A stretch of 38,331 bases of DNA from Clostridia bacterium (GTDB lineage: Bacteria > Bacillota > Clostridia > Christensenellales > CAG-314), in contig JAFVYC010000015.1 of the NCBI GenBank assembly GCA_017500855.1, positions 1 to 38,331 of the forward strand. Reading direction: 5' to 3'. Every line of letters starts with the position of its first letter. The stretch's first letter is position 1. The notes below the pieces were generated by a model. It saw only the letters and a list, made by a program, of their open reading frames with translations. It made no database searches and was not told the origin of the DNA. Positions 31,877 to 38,247 of the stretch are shown piece after piece. The translations under genes and the position numbers were made by a program.

Positions 31877-33397
31877 ATGCCATTTGAGTACGTAGTAGTT
31901 GCAATTGCCGCAGCGCTTGCAGGCATTGGCACGGGTTTGGTTGGGCTAAGCGCAGCAACTGCAATGGTTCCGCTTTTGATTGTGTTGTGCCCAACCTTTG
32001 GCGGGCAACACGGCGCCTACATGGCAACGGCAATTGCGCTTGCAAGCGACATTCTTGGCTCCGCCGTAACAACCGTTGTGTACGCCAAAAACAAAAAAAT
32101 AGATCTAAAACACGGGTGGCTTTTGGCAACGTGCATCATTGGTTTGTGCACCGTCGGCTCAATTGCAGCCTATTTCACTCATCAAGCCGTTTTGGGAGGG
32201 TTCTCCCTTGTTTTGTGCGTTGCAATTGGCATACGTTTTCTTGTAAAGCCGGATTCGAAAGAACGTCCCCCTCGTTTGGGCAAGGTGCGCCTAAGCCTCA
32301 AGGAAATTGCCGTTTCGCTGTTTTTTGGCATCACAATAGGTTTTGGCACGGGCTTTTTTGGCACGGGTGGTGGAATGATGATGCTTATTGTGTTGACTGC
32401 AATGCTTGGCTACGACCGTATGACTGCTGTTGGAACGTCAACGTTCATCATGACTTTCACTGCTCTTATTGCGTCCGTCAGCCACATTCTCATTGAACCA
32501 ACCATCATTTTGCAATGTTGGGATTTTTTGCTTATTGCCGTGGTAGTTGCAACGGTGTTTTCTATTGTCAGCGCCAAGTTTGCCAACAAGGTCAAGGGCA
32601 AAGTTGTGGGCATCATCACAGGCGTAGTTTTGTTGGTTTTGGGCTTGTCTATGATTGTGCTCAACAACGTCGACAAAATCAACGTTGCCTACTTGTTGCA
32701 ATTTCTAAAGGTGCTTGGCATCTACGTGGGCTATATTGTTGCTTTTGCAGTGGTGTTGATTGTGGTGCGCTTCACAACCAAAGTTCCCGACTACGTGTTC
32801 AGGAAATTGTTGCATTTCGTGGCGTTCACGTCGATAGTTCCACTGGTGTTGGCGACTCAAACGTGGTGGATTGCCGTGGCGGTAGAGGTGTTTTTCCTTG
32901 TTTTGGTGGTGGCAGTGCTTCTGCTTTGCGAACGATTTGCTTTTTATCAAAAACTTTTTGTAGAAAAGGGCAAGCACGAAGTTGTTTTCAGTTTCGTTGG
33001 GCTTTTCTTGCTGATTTCCGTGTTGTTGGCGGTGTTTTGGGGTGTGTTTGGTGCCGACCGCATCTACGTTGCCATTGGTGCAATCATGGCTTGGGGCCCG
33101 GGCGATGCCGTTGCAGCAATAGTGGGCAAGCGCTTTGGCAAGCACAAGCTTCAAGGCAAGTTTATCGAAGGCACAAAATCTGTCGAAGGTACCGTTGGAA
33201 TGGCCATCACGTCGTTTGTGTGTTTGCTTGCAGTGTTGCTGTTGATGTCCTCCCTGCCGTGGTACGTTTGCGTGATGTTGGCGCTTTCAACTGCGCCCGT
33301 TTCGGCGTTGACCGAGTTGTTCACCAAGGGCGGTTGGGACACGGTAACCGTGCCGTTGGCATCGGCGCTTGTGCTGTGCATTTCCCTCGTTTTGTAA
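31877..33397 (+). CDS. TauE/SafE transporter fused to a polyprenol/phytol-kinase-like domain
   Basis: 506 residues. Residues 1-265 are a complete two-repeat TauE/SafE carrier: AAALAGIGTGLVGLSAATAMVPLL, then FFGITIGFGTGFFGTGGGMMMLIVLTAMLG. From about residue 270 a second membrane domain begins, with RKLLHFVAFTSIVPLVLA, WGPGDAVAAIVGKRFGKHKL and GTKSVEGTVGM, the signature of the SEC59/DGK/phytol kinase (VTE5) family, which phosphorylates lipid alcohols with CTP; phosphatidate cytidylyltransferases are related. Thus one chain joins an anion exporter to a probable lipid-alcohol kinase. GGGAG precedes the ATG, and there is no internal start with a ribosome binding site at the junction. It is monocistronic and flanked by direct repeats. 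Confidence 0.85.
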   Translation: MPFEYVVVAIAAALAGIGTGLVGLSAATAMVPLLIVLCPTFGGQHGAYMATAIALASDILGSAVTTVVYAKNKKIDLKHGWLLATCIIGLCTVGSIAAYFTHQAVLGGFSLVLCVAIGIRFLVKPDSKERPPRLGKVRLSLKEIAVSLFFGITIGFGTGFFGTGGGMMMLIVLTAMLGYDRMTAVGTSTFIMTFTALIASVSHILIEPTIILQCWDFLLIAVVVATVFSIVSAKFANKVKGKVVGIITGVVLLVLGLSMIVLNNVDKINVAYLLQFLKVLGIYVGYIVAFAVVLIVVRFTTKVPDYVFRKLLHFVAFTSIVPLVLATQTWWIAVAVEVFFLVLVVAVLLLCERFAFYQKLFVEKGKHEVVFSFVGLFLLISVLLAVFWGVFGADRIYVAIGAIMAWGPGDAVAAIVGKRFGKHKLQGKFIEGTKSVEGTVGMAITSFVCLLAVLLLMSSLPWYVCVMLALSTAPVSALTELFTKGGWDTVTVPLASALVLCISLVL

Positions 33398-33406
33398 AGT
33401 CAGTTC

Positions 33407-33465
33407 AAATCCCGAAGTTTTCTTCGGGATTTTTTTGTTTTGTGGAGAATTGTACTTTCAAGCGC
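33407..33465 (+). repeat. Direct repeat, right copy
   Basis: Near-identical to 31,423-31,480: the same CCCGAAG hairpin, T-run and GAATTGTACTTTCAAGCGC tail (one base different from the left copy in that tail). Confidence 0.8.
33409..33437 (+). terminator. Terminator after the TSUP-kinase fusion
   Basis: ATCCCGAAG (33,409-33,417), loop TTTT, CTTCGGGAT (33,422-33,430), then seven Ts. Confidence 0.92.
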
Positions 33466-33494
33466 AACACTCTTAATGGCGCAGTTTCATCTTG

Positions 33495-33523
33495 TCTACA
33501 ATTTTTTTTTGGTGTGATATAAT
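33495..33523 (+). promoter_or_regulatory. Promoter of the broken NUDIX gene
   Basis: TCTACA (33,495-33,500), 17 bp, perfect TATAAT (33,518-33,523) with a TGA extension. The leader to the ATG is about 140 nt, unusually long, and I recognise no riboswitch in it. Confidence 0.65.
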
Positions 33524-33670
33524 TTCAAAAAAGTTTAATTCGGCAAATGGACGGCAAAGGCCTCGGATGGATGGTATTTCATTTGTGACAAAACAAGGTG
33601 CAACAACTGCGGTCTACGCTAGGCACAATTGGCAATCAACACCAATAATCTACAGGCAGGGGTGCAAAAA

Positions 33671-34147
33671 ATGGACATTTCTTTCAAATTCAACAGCAAA
33701 AAATTCAACTACAGGGTTTGCGCAATCATTGTTGACAACGGCAAAATCTTGGCAATGAAGGACGACCGTTCGCCCTACTTCTACTTGCCCGGTGGCAGGG
33801 TTTCCATGGGCGAAACTGCCGAACAAGCCGTAGTGCGGGAACTGCAGGAGGAACTTGGCATAACCGCCACAATCCAACGCCCGCTGTGGCTCAACCAAGG
33901 CTTTTTCCACGAAGTTGTGGATGGTTTGCACTACCACGAACTGTGATTGTACTTTTTGATGGACGTTTCCCAAACGGATTTGCTTTGCCGTGGCAACAAG
34001 TTCACCAATGCCGAGGGTGGCAGAACGCATCTGTTTCAATGGCTTGACTTCCAAAGCCTCAAGGACCAGTACTTTTTCCCACTGTTTTTGAAGACGGAAA
34101 TTTTCAACTTGCCAACGCAATTCACACTTCGCACGGAAGTGGAGTAG
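33671..34147 (+). pseudogene. NUDIX hydrolase interrupted by an in-frame TGA
   Basis: The frame MDISFKFNSKKFNYRV... contains a perfect Nudix box, GX5EX7REUXEEXGU, in GGRVSMGETAEQAVVRELQEELGI, the Mg-pyrophosphate site. After LHYHEL a TGA (33,944-33,946) stops translation. The same frame continues without a gap as LYFLMDVSQTDLL... to TAG at 34,147, completing a normal length of about 158 residues. Relatives often have a Cys at that spot (HELC.YF), one base from TGA. So this is either a nonsense-mutated gene, a sequence error or recoding. Promoter, AGGGGTG ribosome binding site and terminator are intact, which argues for a recent event. Confidence 0.8.
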
Positions 34148-34173
34148 GCAACGTCAACGCACACAAAAAAAAC

Positions 34174-34202
34174 AAAGTCCCGAAGCAATTCGGGACTTTT
34201 TT
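34174..34202 (+). terminator. Terminator after the NUDIX gene
   Basis: AAAGTCCCGAA (34,174-34,184), loop GCAA, TTCGGGACTTT (34,189-34,199), with six Ts in all. Confidence 0.9.
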
Positions 34203-34352
34203 GCGCCAAAAAATTGTAGCAATTCGGTTTGCACAGCGTGCGTGTTGCAACGGAACAAAGCGCTTTTGCAGGGCTTGGCAAGAAAATTGCATTCGTGCAT
34301 TCTTGCGCTTTGCGTGTTGGCACTGCCAACTTACGGTTGGCAAAAGCAAAAG

Positions 34353-34556
34353 CTACTCTAGCCCATCAGTCAATTCGTCAAAAGTGGTGTTCAGCACCTT
34401 GATCATTTTCAAAATGTTGTGCAACGACGGTTCCACTTTGTCGCATTCCCACTCGCTCACACGTTGTTGAGTGGTGTTCATTTTGTTTGCAAACTGCACT
34501 TGGCTCATTTTGTTCAGTTCTCGCAATGTTTTCAAATTTTTTCCAAACGATTTCAT
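34353..34556 (-). CDS. XRE-family (Cro/CI-type) transcription regulator
   Basis: 67 residues, only a DNA-binding domain. MKSFGKNLKTLRELNKMSQ leads into the helix-turn-helix QVQFANKMNTTQQRVSEWE (about 19-37), then KVEPSLHNILKMIKVLNTTF. ATG at 34,556 follows AGGAT by seven bases; a GTG five codons earlier is a weaker alternative. It stands divergently to prepilin 2, and the promoter inside the inverted-repeat segment currently points toward it, so it could be expressed when the prepilin is off. Palindromes at 34,569-34,582 and 34,617-34,634 lie just upstream and are candidate operators. Short single-domain XRE proteins act as dimeric repressors. Confidence 0.88.
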   Translation of the reverse strand: MKSFGKNLKTLRELNKMSQVQFANKMNTTQQRVSEWECDKVEPSLHNILKMIKVLNTTFDELTDGLE

Positions 34557-34568
34557 TCTTTCATCCTG

Positions 34569-34582
34569 CACGAAATTTCGTG
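34569..34582. promoter_or_regulatory. Palindrome next to the XRE start, candidate operator
   Basis: CACGAAATTTCGTG, a perfect 14-bp palindrome, 13 bases upstream of the XRE ATG. Its position fits autoregulation. Confidence 0.5.
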
Positions 34583-34616
34583 TTCTTGTTTAACACACAC
34601 CAAGTGTAGTGTCGAA

Positions 34617-34634
34617 ATATTGTTTGAACAATAT
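34617..34634. promoter_or_regulatory. Second palindrome upstream of XRE, candidate operator
   Basis: ATATTGTT-TG-AACAATAT, 8-bp perfect arms around two bases, typical of a site for a dimeric helix-turn-helix protein. Confidence 0.5.
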
Positions 34635-34744
34635 GCTGGGTGCTTTTTTTGTTGTGCAAACACCAATTCTTCCACGCCACAGTTTGCCCTTGCCATCGTG
34701 CAAAATTGTCTTGAAACAAGCCAACCAACACGCATTGTGTAGCA

Positions 34745-34762
34745 ACATAATATGTATTATGT
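34745..34762 (-). repeat. Left inverted repeat of the putative invertible promoter
   Basis: ACATAATATGTATTATGT. On the minus strand it reads TTCCACC followed by ACATAATACATATTATGT, like the locus 1 site. The identical match to the right copy extends over 22 bp, from AACATAAT to ATTATGTGGT on the plus strand. Confidence 0.85.
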
Positions 34763-34934
34763 GGTGGAATTTTTGCCGTAGTTTGATGTTATCTATTCTC
34801 TATATTACTACTTTATACTATATATGTCAATAGTTTTTTCCTTTTTTTTCAAACTTTGTGCATTTTTACTCTTCAATTTTGGAAAAACTAGCTTTTTTTG
34901 CTGTAGTAAACTTTGGGTGTACAGTTTTTTTACC
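34763..34934. promoter_or_regulatory. Putative invertible promoter segment
   Basis: 172 bp between the two inverted repeats, very AT-rich, without an open frame. It holds one near-consensus promoter on the minus strand (34,802-34,830). On inversion that promoter would point toward prepilin 2, giving the same arrangement as locus 1 at 57-141. Confidence 0.75.
34802..34830 (-). promoter_or_regulatory. Promoter inside the segment, now facing XRE
   Basis: Minus strand TTGACA (34,830-34,825), 17 bp, TAATAT (34,807-34,802), 39 nt from the left inverted repeat; the locus 1 promoter is 38 nt from its site. The upstream TGCACAA and A-rich stretch are also shared with locus 1. Confidence 0.82.
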
Positions 34935-34952
34935 ACATAATACATATTATGT
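34935..34952 (+). repeat. Right inverted repeat of the putative invertible promoter
   Basis: ACATAATACATATTATGT preceded by ACC and followed by TATCAGTTTTT; locus 1 has AGTCAGTTTTT outside its copy. It lies 135 bp before the prepilin 2 start. Confidence 0.85.
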
Positions 34953-35040
34953 TATCAGTTTTTATCAAAAAAGCAGTTGTGTGTGGGCAACATTGCCAAA
35001 ATTTGGTGTTGGATGCAACCTAATTTCTACTCTAATCCGT

Positions 35041-35060
35041 GTTGGCACGGAATTGCCAAC
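35041..35060 (+). promoter_or_regulatory. Leader hairpin upstream of prepilin 2
   Basis: GTTGGCA (35,041-35,047), loop CGGAAT, TGCCAAC (35,054-35,060), 27 nt before the ATG; the counterpart of 766-784. Confidence 0.5.
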
Positions 35061-35087
35061 AAAAAATCACAAAAAGGAGAAAAAACA

Positions 35088-36014
35088 ATGAAACAAACAA
35101 AAAAAGGCTTCACGCTTGTTGAATTGCTTGTTGTAATTGCAATTTTGGCAGTGCTTGCAACTGTTTCCATCGTTGGCTACCTAAGTTTCATCAACAAGGC
35201 AAACATTTCTGTAGACGAACATGCTGTAACTCAGTTCAATATTGTGTTGGAAGGCGAAGAAATTTTGGGTAATGTTCCGGAAAACGCTTATGACGTCAAA
35301 GCAATTTTCACAACACACGGCTATAACCAAGAACTTGTTCCAATCACTGCGGGATATACTTTCTATTGGTACAAAACAGATAACATTGTTGTTTTGACAG
35401 ATGGTGACGGAAAAATCACATTCCCTCAAAAGTATGAAGGAACAGTAGTCAGCCAAGGCGATGAAAACTATATTGATTTGTCCGGAATTCCATATGCCAT
35501 TGTTGAAGAAAAACATGATTTAGTTGTCACTCCAGATCAAATGCTATCTGGTTTTGGTGGATTGCCACAAATCAATAATAACGTGACATTTGACAACTAT
35601 CTAAAGTTTTCCGCAACCGAAACTCAACTTCAATCAGCTGATTCACAGTATGCAGATTGGCTTTGTGATTTCCGAATTACTGTAAATAAGCCACTTAGTA
35701 CTCCAGGCTGCACCTACTATATTGGCGGACAATACACCTCTTTCAGCGAAAAATGGGTTGTTCTTGACATCACGAATGTTGAAGAGCTTGAAGGTGGATA
35801 TCCAATGTCTTATCTGCTTTTGGGTATGGCGATGGGAATGGAAATGACTTATGAAGATATTTGTACATCTGTTAAAGATTTCCAATGTGGATTCGGTATC
35901 GATGGGTCAGATCCTGGTTTCGAAATTACGGTAGAACTTGTACTATTTGAAAGTGCTGAAGCGTACTACAATGGTGACTTCCTCGTTGTTTCACATCACA
36001 CTTATAACTATTAG
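35088..36014 (+). CDS. Second type IV prepilin-like protein with a distinct C-terminal region
   Basis: 308 residues. The first 18 residues, MKQTKKGFTLVELLVVIA, are identical to prepilin 1: cleavage after G7, Glu at mature position 5. Helix and following stretch (VSIVGYLSFINKANISVDEH) stay similar to about residue 45, and YTFYWYKTDNIVVLTDGDGKI recalls YHYAYHLESNTFYLVDNNDTI of prepilin 1. The rest is unrelated, without beta-helix rungs, and is an unrecognised globular domain. Codon use shifts after about 35,220 toward AAT, TAT and GGA, unlike neighbouring genes, which suggests an imported or fast-changing segment. AAAAGGAGA precedes the ATG. In the present orientation of the upstream segment no good promoter faces this gene. 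Confidence 0.88.
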   Translation: MKQTKKGFTLVELLVVIAILAVLATVSIVGYLSFINKANISVDEHAVTQFNIVLEGEEILGNVPENAYDVKAIFTTHGYNQELVPITAGYTFYWYKTDNIVVLTDGDGKITFPQKYEGTVVSQGDENYIDLSGIPYAIVEEKHDLVVTPDQMLSGFGGLPQINNNVTFDNYLKFSATETQLQSADSQYADWLCDFRITVNKPLSTPGCTYYIGGQYTSFSEKWVVLDITNVEELEGGYPMSYLLLGMAMGMEMTYEDICTSVKDFQCGFGIDGSDPGFEITVELVLFESAEAYYNGDFLVVSHHTYNY

Positions 36015-36030
36015 AATTATCGACGTTTCA

Positions 36031-36059
36031 AACAGCGCCTTGGTTTCCAAGGCGCTGTT
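36031..36059 (+). terminator. Hairpin after prepilin 2
   Basis: AACAGCGCCTTGG (36,031-36,043), loop TTT, CCAAGGCGCTGTT (36,047-36,059), a 13-bp perfect stem without a T-run. It may protect the mRNA end or terminate weakly. Confidence 0.65.
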
Positions 36060-36134
36060 GTCACGTCAAACCTTGCAAAATGCAGGGGGCGTGGTGCGTT
36101 TTTGCAACAATTTCTAGCAAAAATTGCACAAAAA

Positions 36135-36159
36135 ACACCCACCGTGTGTTGGTGGGTGT
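36135..36159 (-). terminator. Terminator of the DUF4279 gene
   Basis: Minus strand ACACCCACC (36,159-36,151), loop of seven, GGTGGGTGT (36,143-36,135), then Ts. Confidence 0.85.
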
Positions 36160-36252
36160 GCAAAGTGTTTCAAAGTGTGTTTCAAGCGCAAGTCGCTTGA
36201 CAAAATTTGCAAAAACCCCACCCCATGGCAGGTTTTTTGCGCAAAACCGTGG

Positions 36253-36666
36253 CTACTCGTCGTCGCTGTTGTAGGTGTACAAGTCAATGTCCAACTCCGT
36301 GCCCGTTTGCAAACAAAAGTTCATCACTTTGTGGCTTGGCGCAAGGCAGGGCGATGGTTCATCCACGTAGACGTGTGGCACAACGGAAAGCCCCAACTGG
36401 CAGTTGCCTTGTTGGCAAATCATTTGTAGCAATTCTTCCTTGCCAAGCAACGGCTCAATGGTTTTTTCCATTTGGTTGGCAACAATTGGGTCGTAGGTTT
36501 GGCACAGGCAAGCGCACCAAGAGCAAAAGCCAAAGGGTTTGCCATCTCGGCGCAAATTGGTGGAAGTGTGTTGCTTGAATGGCTCAATTTCCAACGCTTT
36601 TGTCAGTTTGTGTGGGTCGAATTGACCTGTGATGATGAAGTAGGTTTTGCAACTGTTTTTGCCCAT
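36253..36666 (-). CDS. DUF4279-like protein
   Basis: 137 residues, soluble. TYFIITGQFDPHKLTKALEIEP near the N-terminus and a final strand pattern ELDIDLYTYNSD match the DUF4279 fold, a small alpha/beta family of unknown function found in many bacteria, sometimes as immunity-type genes. CSWCACLCQ and ICQQGNCQLG are cysteine-rich. ATG at 36,666 follows GGGGTACACC; the longer upstream frame is not supported. Monocistronic. Confidence 0.7.
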   Translation of the reverse strand: MGKNSCKTYFIITGQFDPHKLTKALEIEPFKQHTSTNLRRDGKPFGFCSWCACLCQTYDPIVANQMEKTIEPLLGKEELLQMICQQGNCQLGLSVVPHVYVDEPSPCLAPSHKVMNFCLQTGTELDIDLYTYNSDDE

Positions 36667-36755
36667 GGTGTACCCCGCAAATTTTTGTGCTTCTATTGTA
36701 CTGCACAAAGGGCAGTTTGTCAACAAAGTTCCGTTGGCTTTTGGCGCAAAAAATG

Positions 36756-36784
36756 TGGACTTCCACACGTATTTGTGCTACAAT
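36756..36784 (+). promoter_or_regulatory. Promoter of the DUF308-like gene
   Basis: TGGACT (36,756-36,761), 17 bp, TACAAT (36,779-36,784), with TGC before the -10 box. Confidence 0.7.
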
Positions 36785-36811
36785 GTTGGCAAATGTTTTT
36801 AGGAGTGACAA

Positions 36812-37270
36812 ATGAGCAAACGTAAACTTGACCGTGAAAACCTTGTTGCAGGCGTAACTGCCATTGCATTGGGCTTGCTTGTTGCTTTTTTGGGCAACAA
36901 AATTTTGAACATTCTACTAACGTTGTTTGGTGTCTACGTGCTGTTGTTCGGCATTGTTCGCACCTACAACAAAAACTACAAAATTGGCATCCCTGCCATC
37001 GTTTGCGGAACATTCATTGTTGTGTGCAGTTGGCTTGTGTTGGACATTGTGTTGCTTGCAATTGGCATTTTGCTTGTTGCCAAGGGCGTGCAAGACCTTG
37101 TTGTTTCCGTCAAGCACAAGGACACTACCAACGTTGTTTCCGCTTGCGTAACGTTGCTTTGTGGCGTGACGTTTGTTGTGAGCAAATGGGCGCTTGTGGA
37201 TGCCATGTTTTTTGTGTTCGGAGCAATGCTTGTTGCAAAAGGCGTGCTTCTGCTAATCAAAACAAAGTAA
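36812..37270 (+). CDS. HdeD/DUF308-like membrane protein
   Basis: 152 residues, six short membrane helices in pairs (for example AGVTAIALGLLVAFLG, ILLTLFGVYVLLFGIV, LDIVLLAIGILLVAKG, DAMFFVFGAMLVAKGVLLL). The pattern of repeated GxxxVAxG pairs fits the DUF308/HdeD family, membrane proteins of unclear function, some acid-stress linked. TTAGGAG precedes the ATG. First gene of a compact group with the next two. Confidence 0.75.
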   Translation: MSKRKLDRENLVAGVTAIALGLLVAFLGNKILNILLTLFGVYVLLFGIVRTYNKNYKIGIPAIVCGTFIVVCSWLVLDIVLLAIGILLVAKGVQDLVVSVKHKDTTNVVSACVTLLCGVTFVVSKWALVDAMFFVFGAMLVAKGVLLLIKTK

Positions 37271-37282
37271 AAGGAGAAAAAA

Positions 37283-37528
37283 ATGGAAAAACAAAAACGC
37301 ATTGAACAACTAAAAAGTCGTAGCACCAAAACAATGGTGGCGCTGTTTGCTTGCCTCATGATTTTGTTGCTTGTTTCCTTGATGTTGGCAATTTGGCAAC
37401 AATTCGTTGTTGGCGCAATCATCACAATTGCTGTGAGCACTTTGTTGGATGTTGGCGCAATTCTGCTTGTGCATTTCCACACAAAAAAGCAAATTCAAGC
37501 AATAATGGACGAAACTCAACAGTTGTAA
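37283..37528 (+). CDS. Small two-helix membrane protein
   Basis: 81 residues. A charged N-terminal tail (MEKQKRIEQLKSRSTK) is followed by helices at about 17-39 and 42-64 and a charged end. Family not recognised. AAAGGAGA precedes the ATG, 12 bases after the previous stop, so it is co-transcribed. Confidence 0.72.
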   Translation: MEKQKRIEQLKSRSTKTMVALFACLMILLLVSLMLAIWQQFVVGAIITIAVSTLLDVGAILLVHFHTKKQIQAIMDETQQL

Positions 37529-37540
37529 TTTCACCCCACT

Positions 37541-37987
37541 ATGAATGCAAAAATCTCAAACCCAAACAGCCCACAACCACAGGCAGAAACGTGCGCAATG
37601 GCTGTTGTGATGTGCCAAGGCAAAATTCTTGCCACGGTGGAAGATATCTACGGCAAGCAAACGCTTTCTTTGCCCAAGGGGCACCAAGAACCGGGCGAAA
37701 CGTTGCTTCAAACTGCCACAAGGGAGTGCTTCGAGGAAACAAACGTTGCCATTTCCCCGTTGGAAGTGGTGCGTCAACTTCCGCCCTATACCTACTGTTT
37801 TTCCACTCCGCAAGGCATTTTTGTGGAAAAAACCGTTGTGCCGTTTCTTTTTGAAATTGGCAGTTTTGGGCATCCACTACCCAAAGAAAAACGCATGCTT
37901 TCCGTGCAATGGATGGACGTGCAACAGTTTTTGCAACAATGCACCCACCAAAACGTGAGGCAAGTTGTTTTGCAAGTGGTGCAGTAG
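37541..37987 (+). CDS. NUDIX hydrolase
   Basis: 148 residues. The Nudix box GHQEPGETLLQTATRECFEETN keeps the REXXEE glutamates and the upstream Glu, with Asn where Gly is usual near its end. MAVVMCQGKILATVEDIYGKQTLSLPKGHQEPGET shows the preceding strands, typical of enzymes that hydrolyse nucleoside diphosphate derivatives or diadenosine polyphosphates. Ribosome binding is poor (TTCACCCC), so it is probably translated by coupling, 12 bases after the preceding gene. Confidence 0.85.
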   Translation: MNAKISNPNSPQPQAETCAMAVVMCQGKILATVEDIYGKQTLSLPKGHQEPGETLLQTATRECFEETNVAISPLEVVRQLPPYTYCFSTPQGIFVEKTVVPFLFEIGSFGHPLPKEKRMLSVQWMDVQQFLQQCTHQNVRQVVLQVVQ

Positions 37988-38061
37988 AGCCACTATTCTT
38001 CTAGCGCCAATGGCGCTTGCAAGAAATTTCAAAAAAAATTTCAAAAATTGCTCAAAAAGCA

Positions 38062-38090
38062 TTGACAAAAATCCCTTCAAGTGGTAGTAT
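38062..38090 (+). promoter_or_regulatory. Promoter of tRNA-Asn
   Basis: TTGACA (38,062-38,067), 17 bp, TAGTAT (38,085-38,090). Confidence 0.82.
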
Positions 38091-38118
38091 AGTAGGGCAA
38101 TTTGATTGCAAGCAATAT

Positions 38119-38194
38119 TCCTCTATAGCTCAGTCGGTAGAGCATGCGGCTGTTAACCGCAGGGTCGTTGGTTCGAGTCCAACTGGGGGAGCCA
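38119..38194 (+). tRNA. tRNA-Asn (GTT)
   Basis: Full cloverleaf with encoded CCA: acceptor TCCTCTA with TGGGGGA, D-arm GCTCAGTCGGTAGAGC, anticodon stem GCGGC with loop reading TGTTAAC (anticodon GTT, Asn), T-arm GTTGG-TTCGAGT-CCAAC, discriminator G, CCA at 38,192-38,194. Confidence 0.97.
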
Positions 38195-38200
38195 GAAAAA

Positions 38201-38238
38201 AGCACACATTTGTCTACCAAGACAATGTGTGCTTTTTT
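38201..38238 (+). terminator. tRNA-Asn terminator
   Basis: AGCACACATTTGTCT (38,201-38,215) pairs with AGACAATGTGTGCT (38,219-38,232) with one bulged base, then six Ts. Confidence 0.92.
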
Positions 38239-38247
38239 CAACGAAAT

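Noticed and set aside
33944..33946. Selenocysteine at the NUDIX TGA
   Set aside because: The position is outside the Nudix box, no convincing SECIS hairpin is seen after it, and no Sec machinery lies in the window; a simple nonsense change is more economical.
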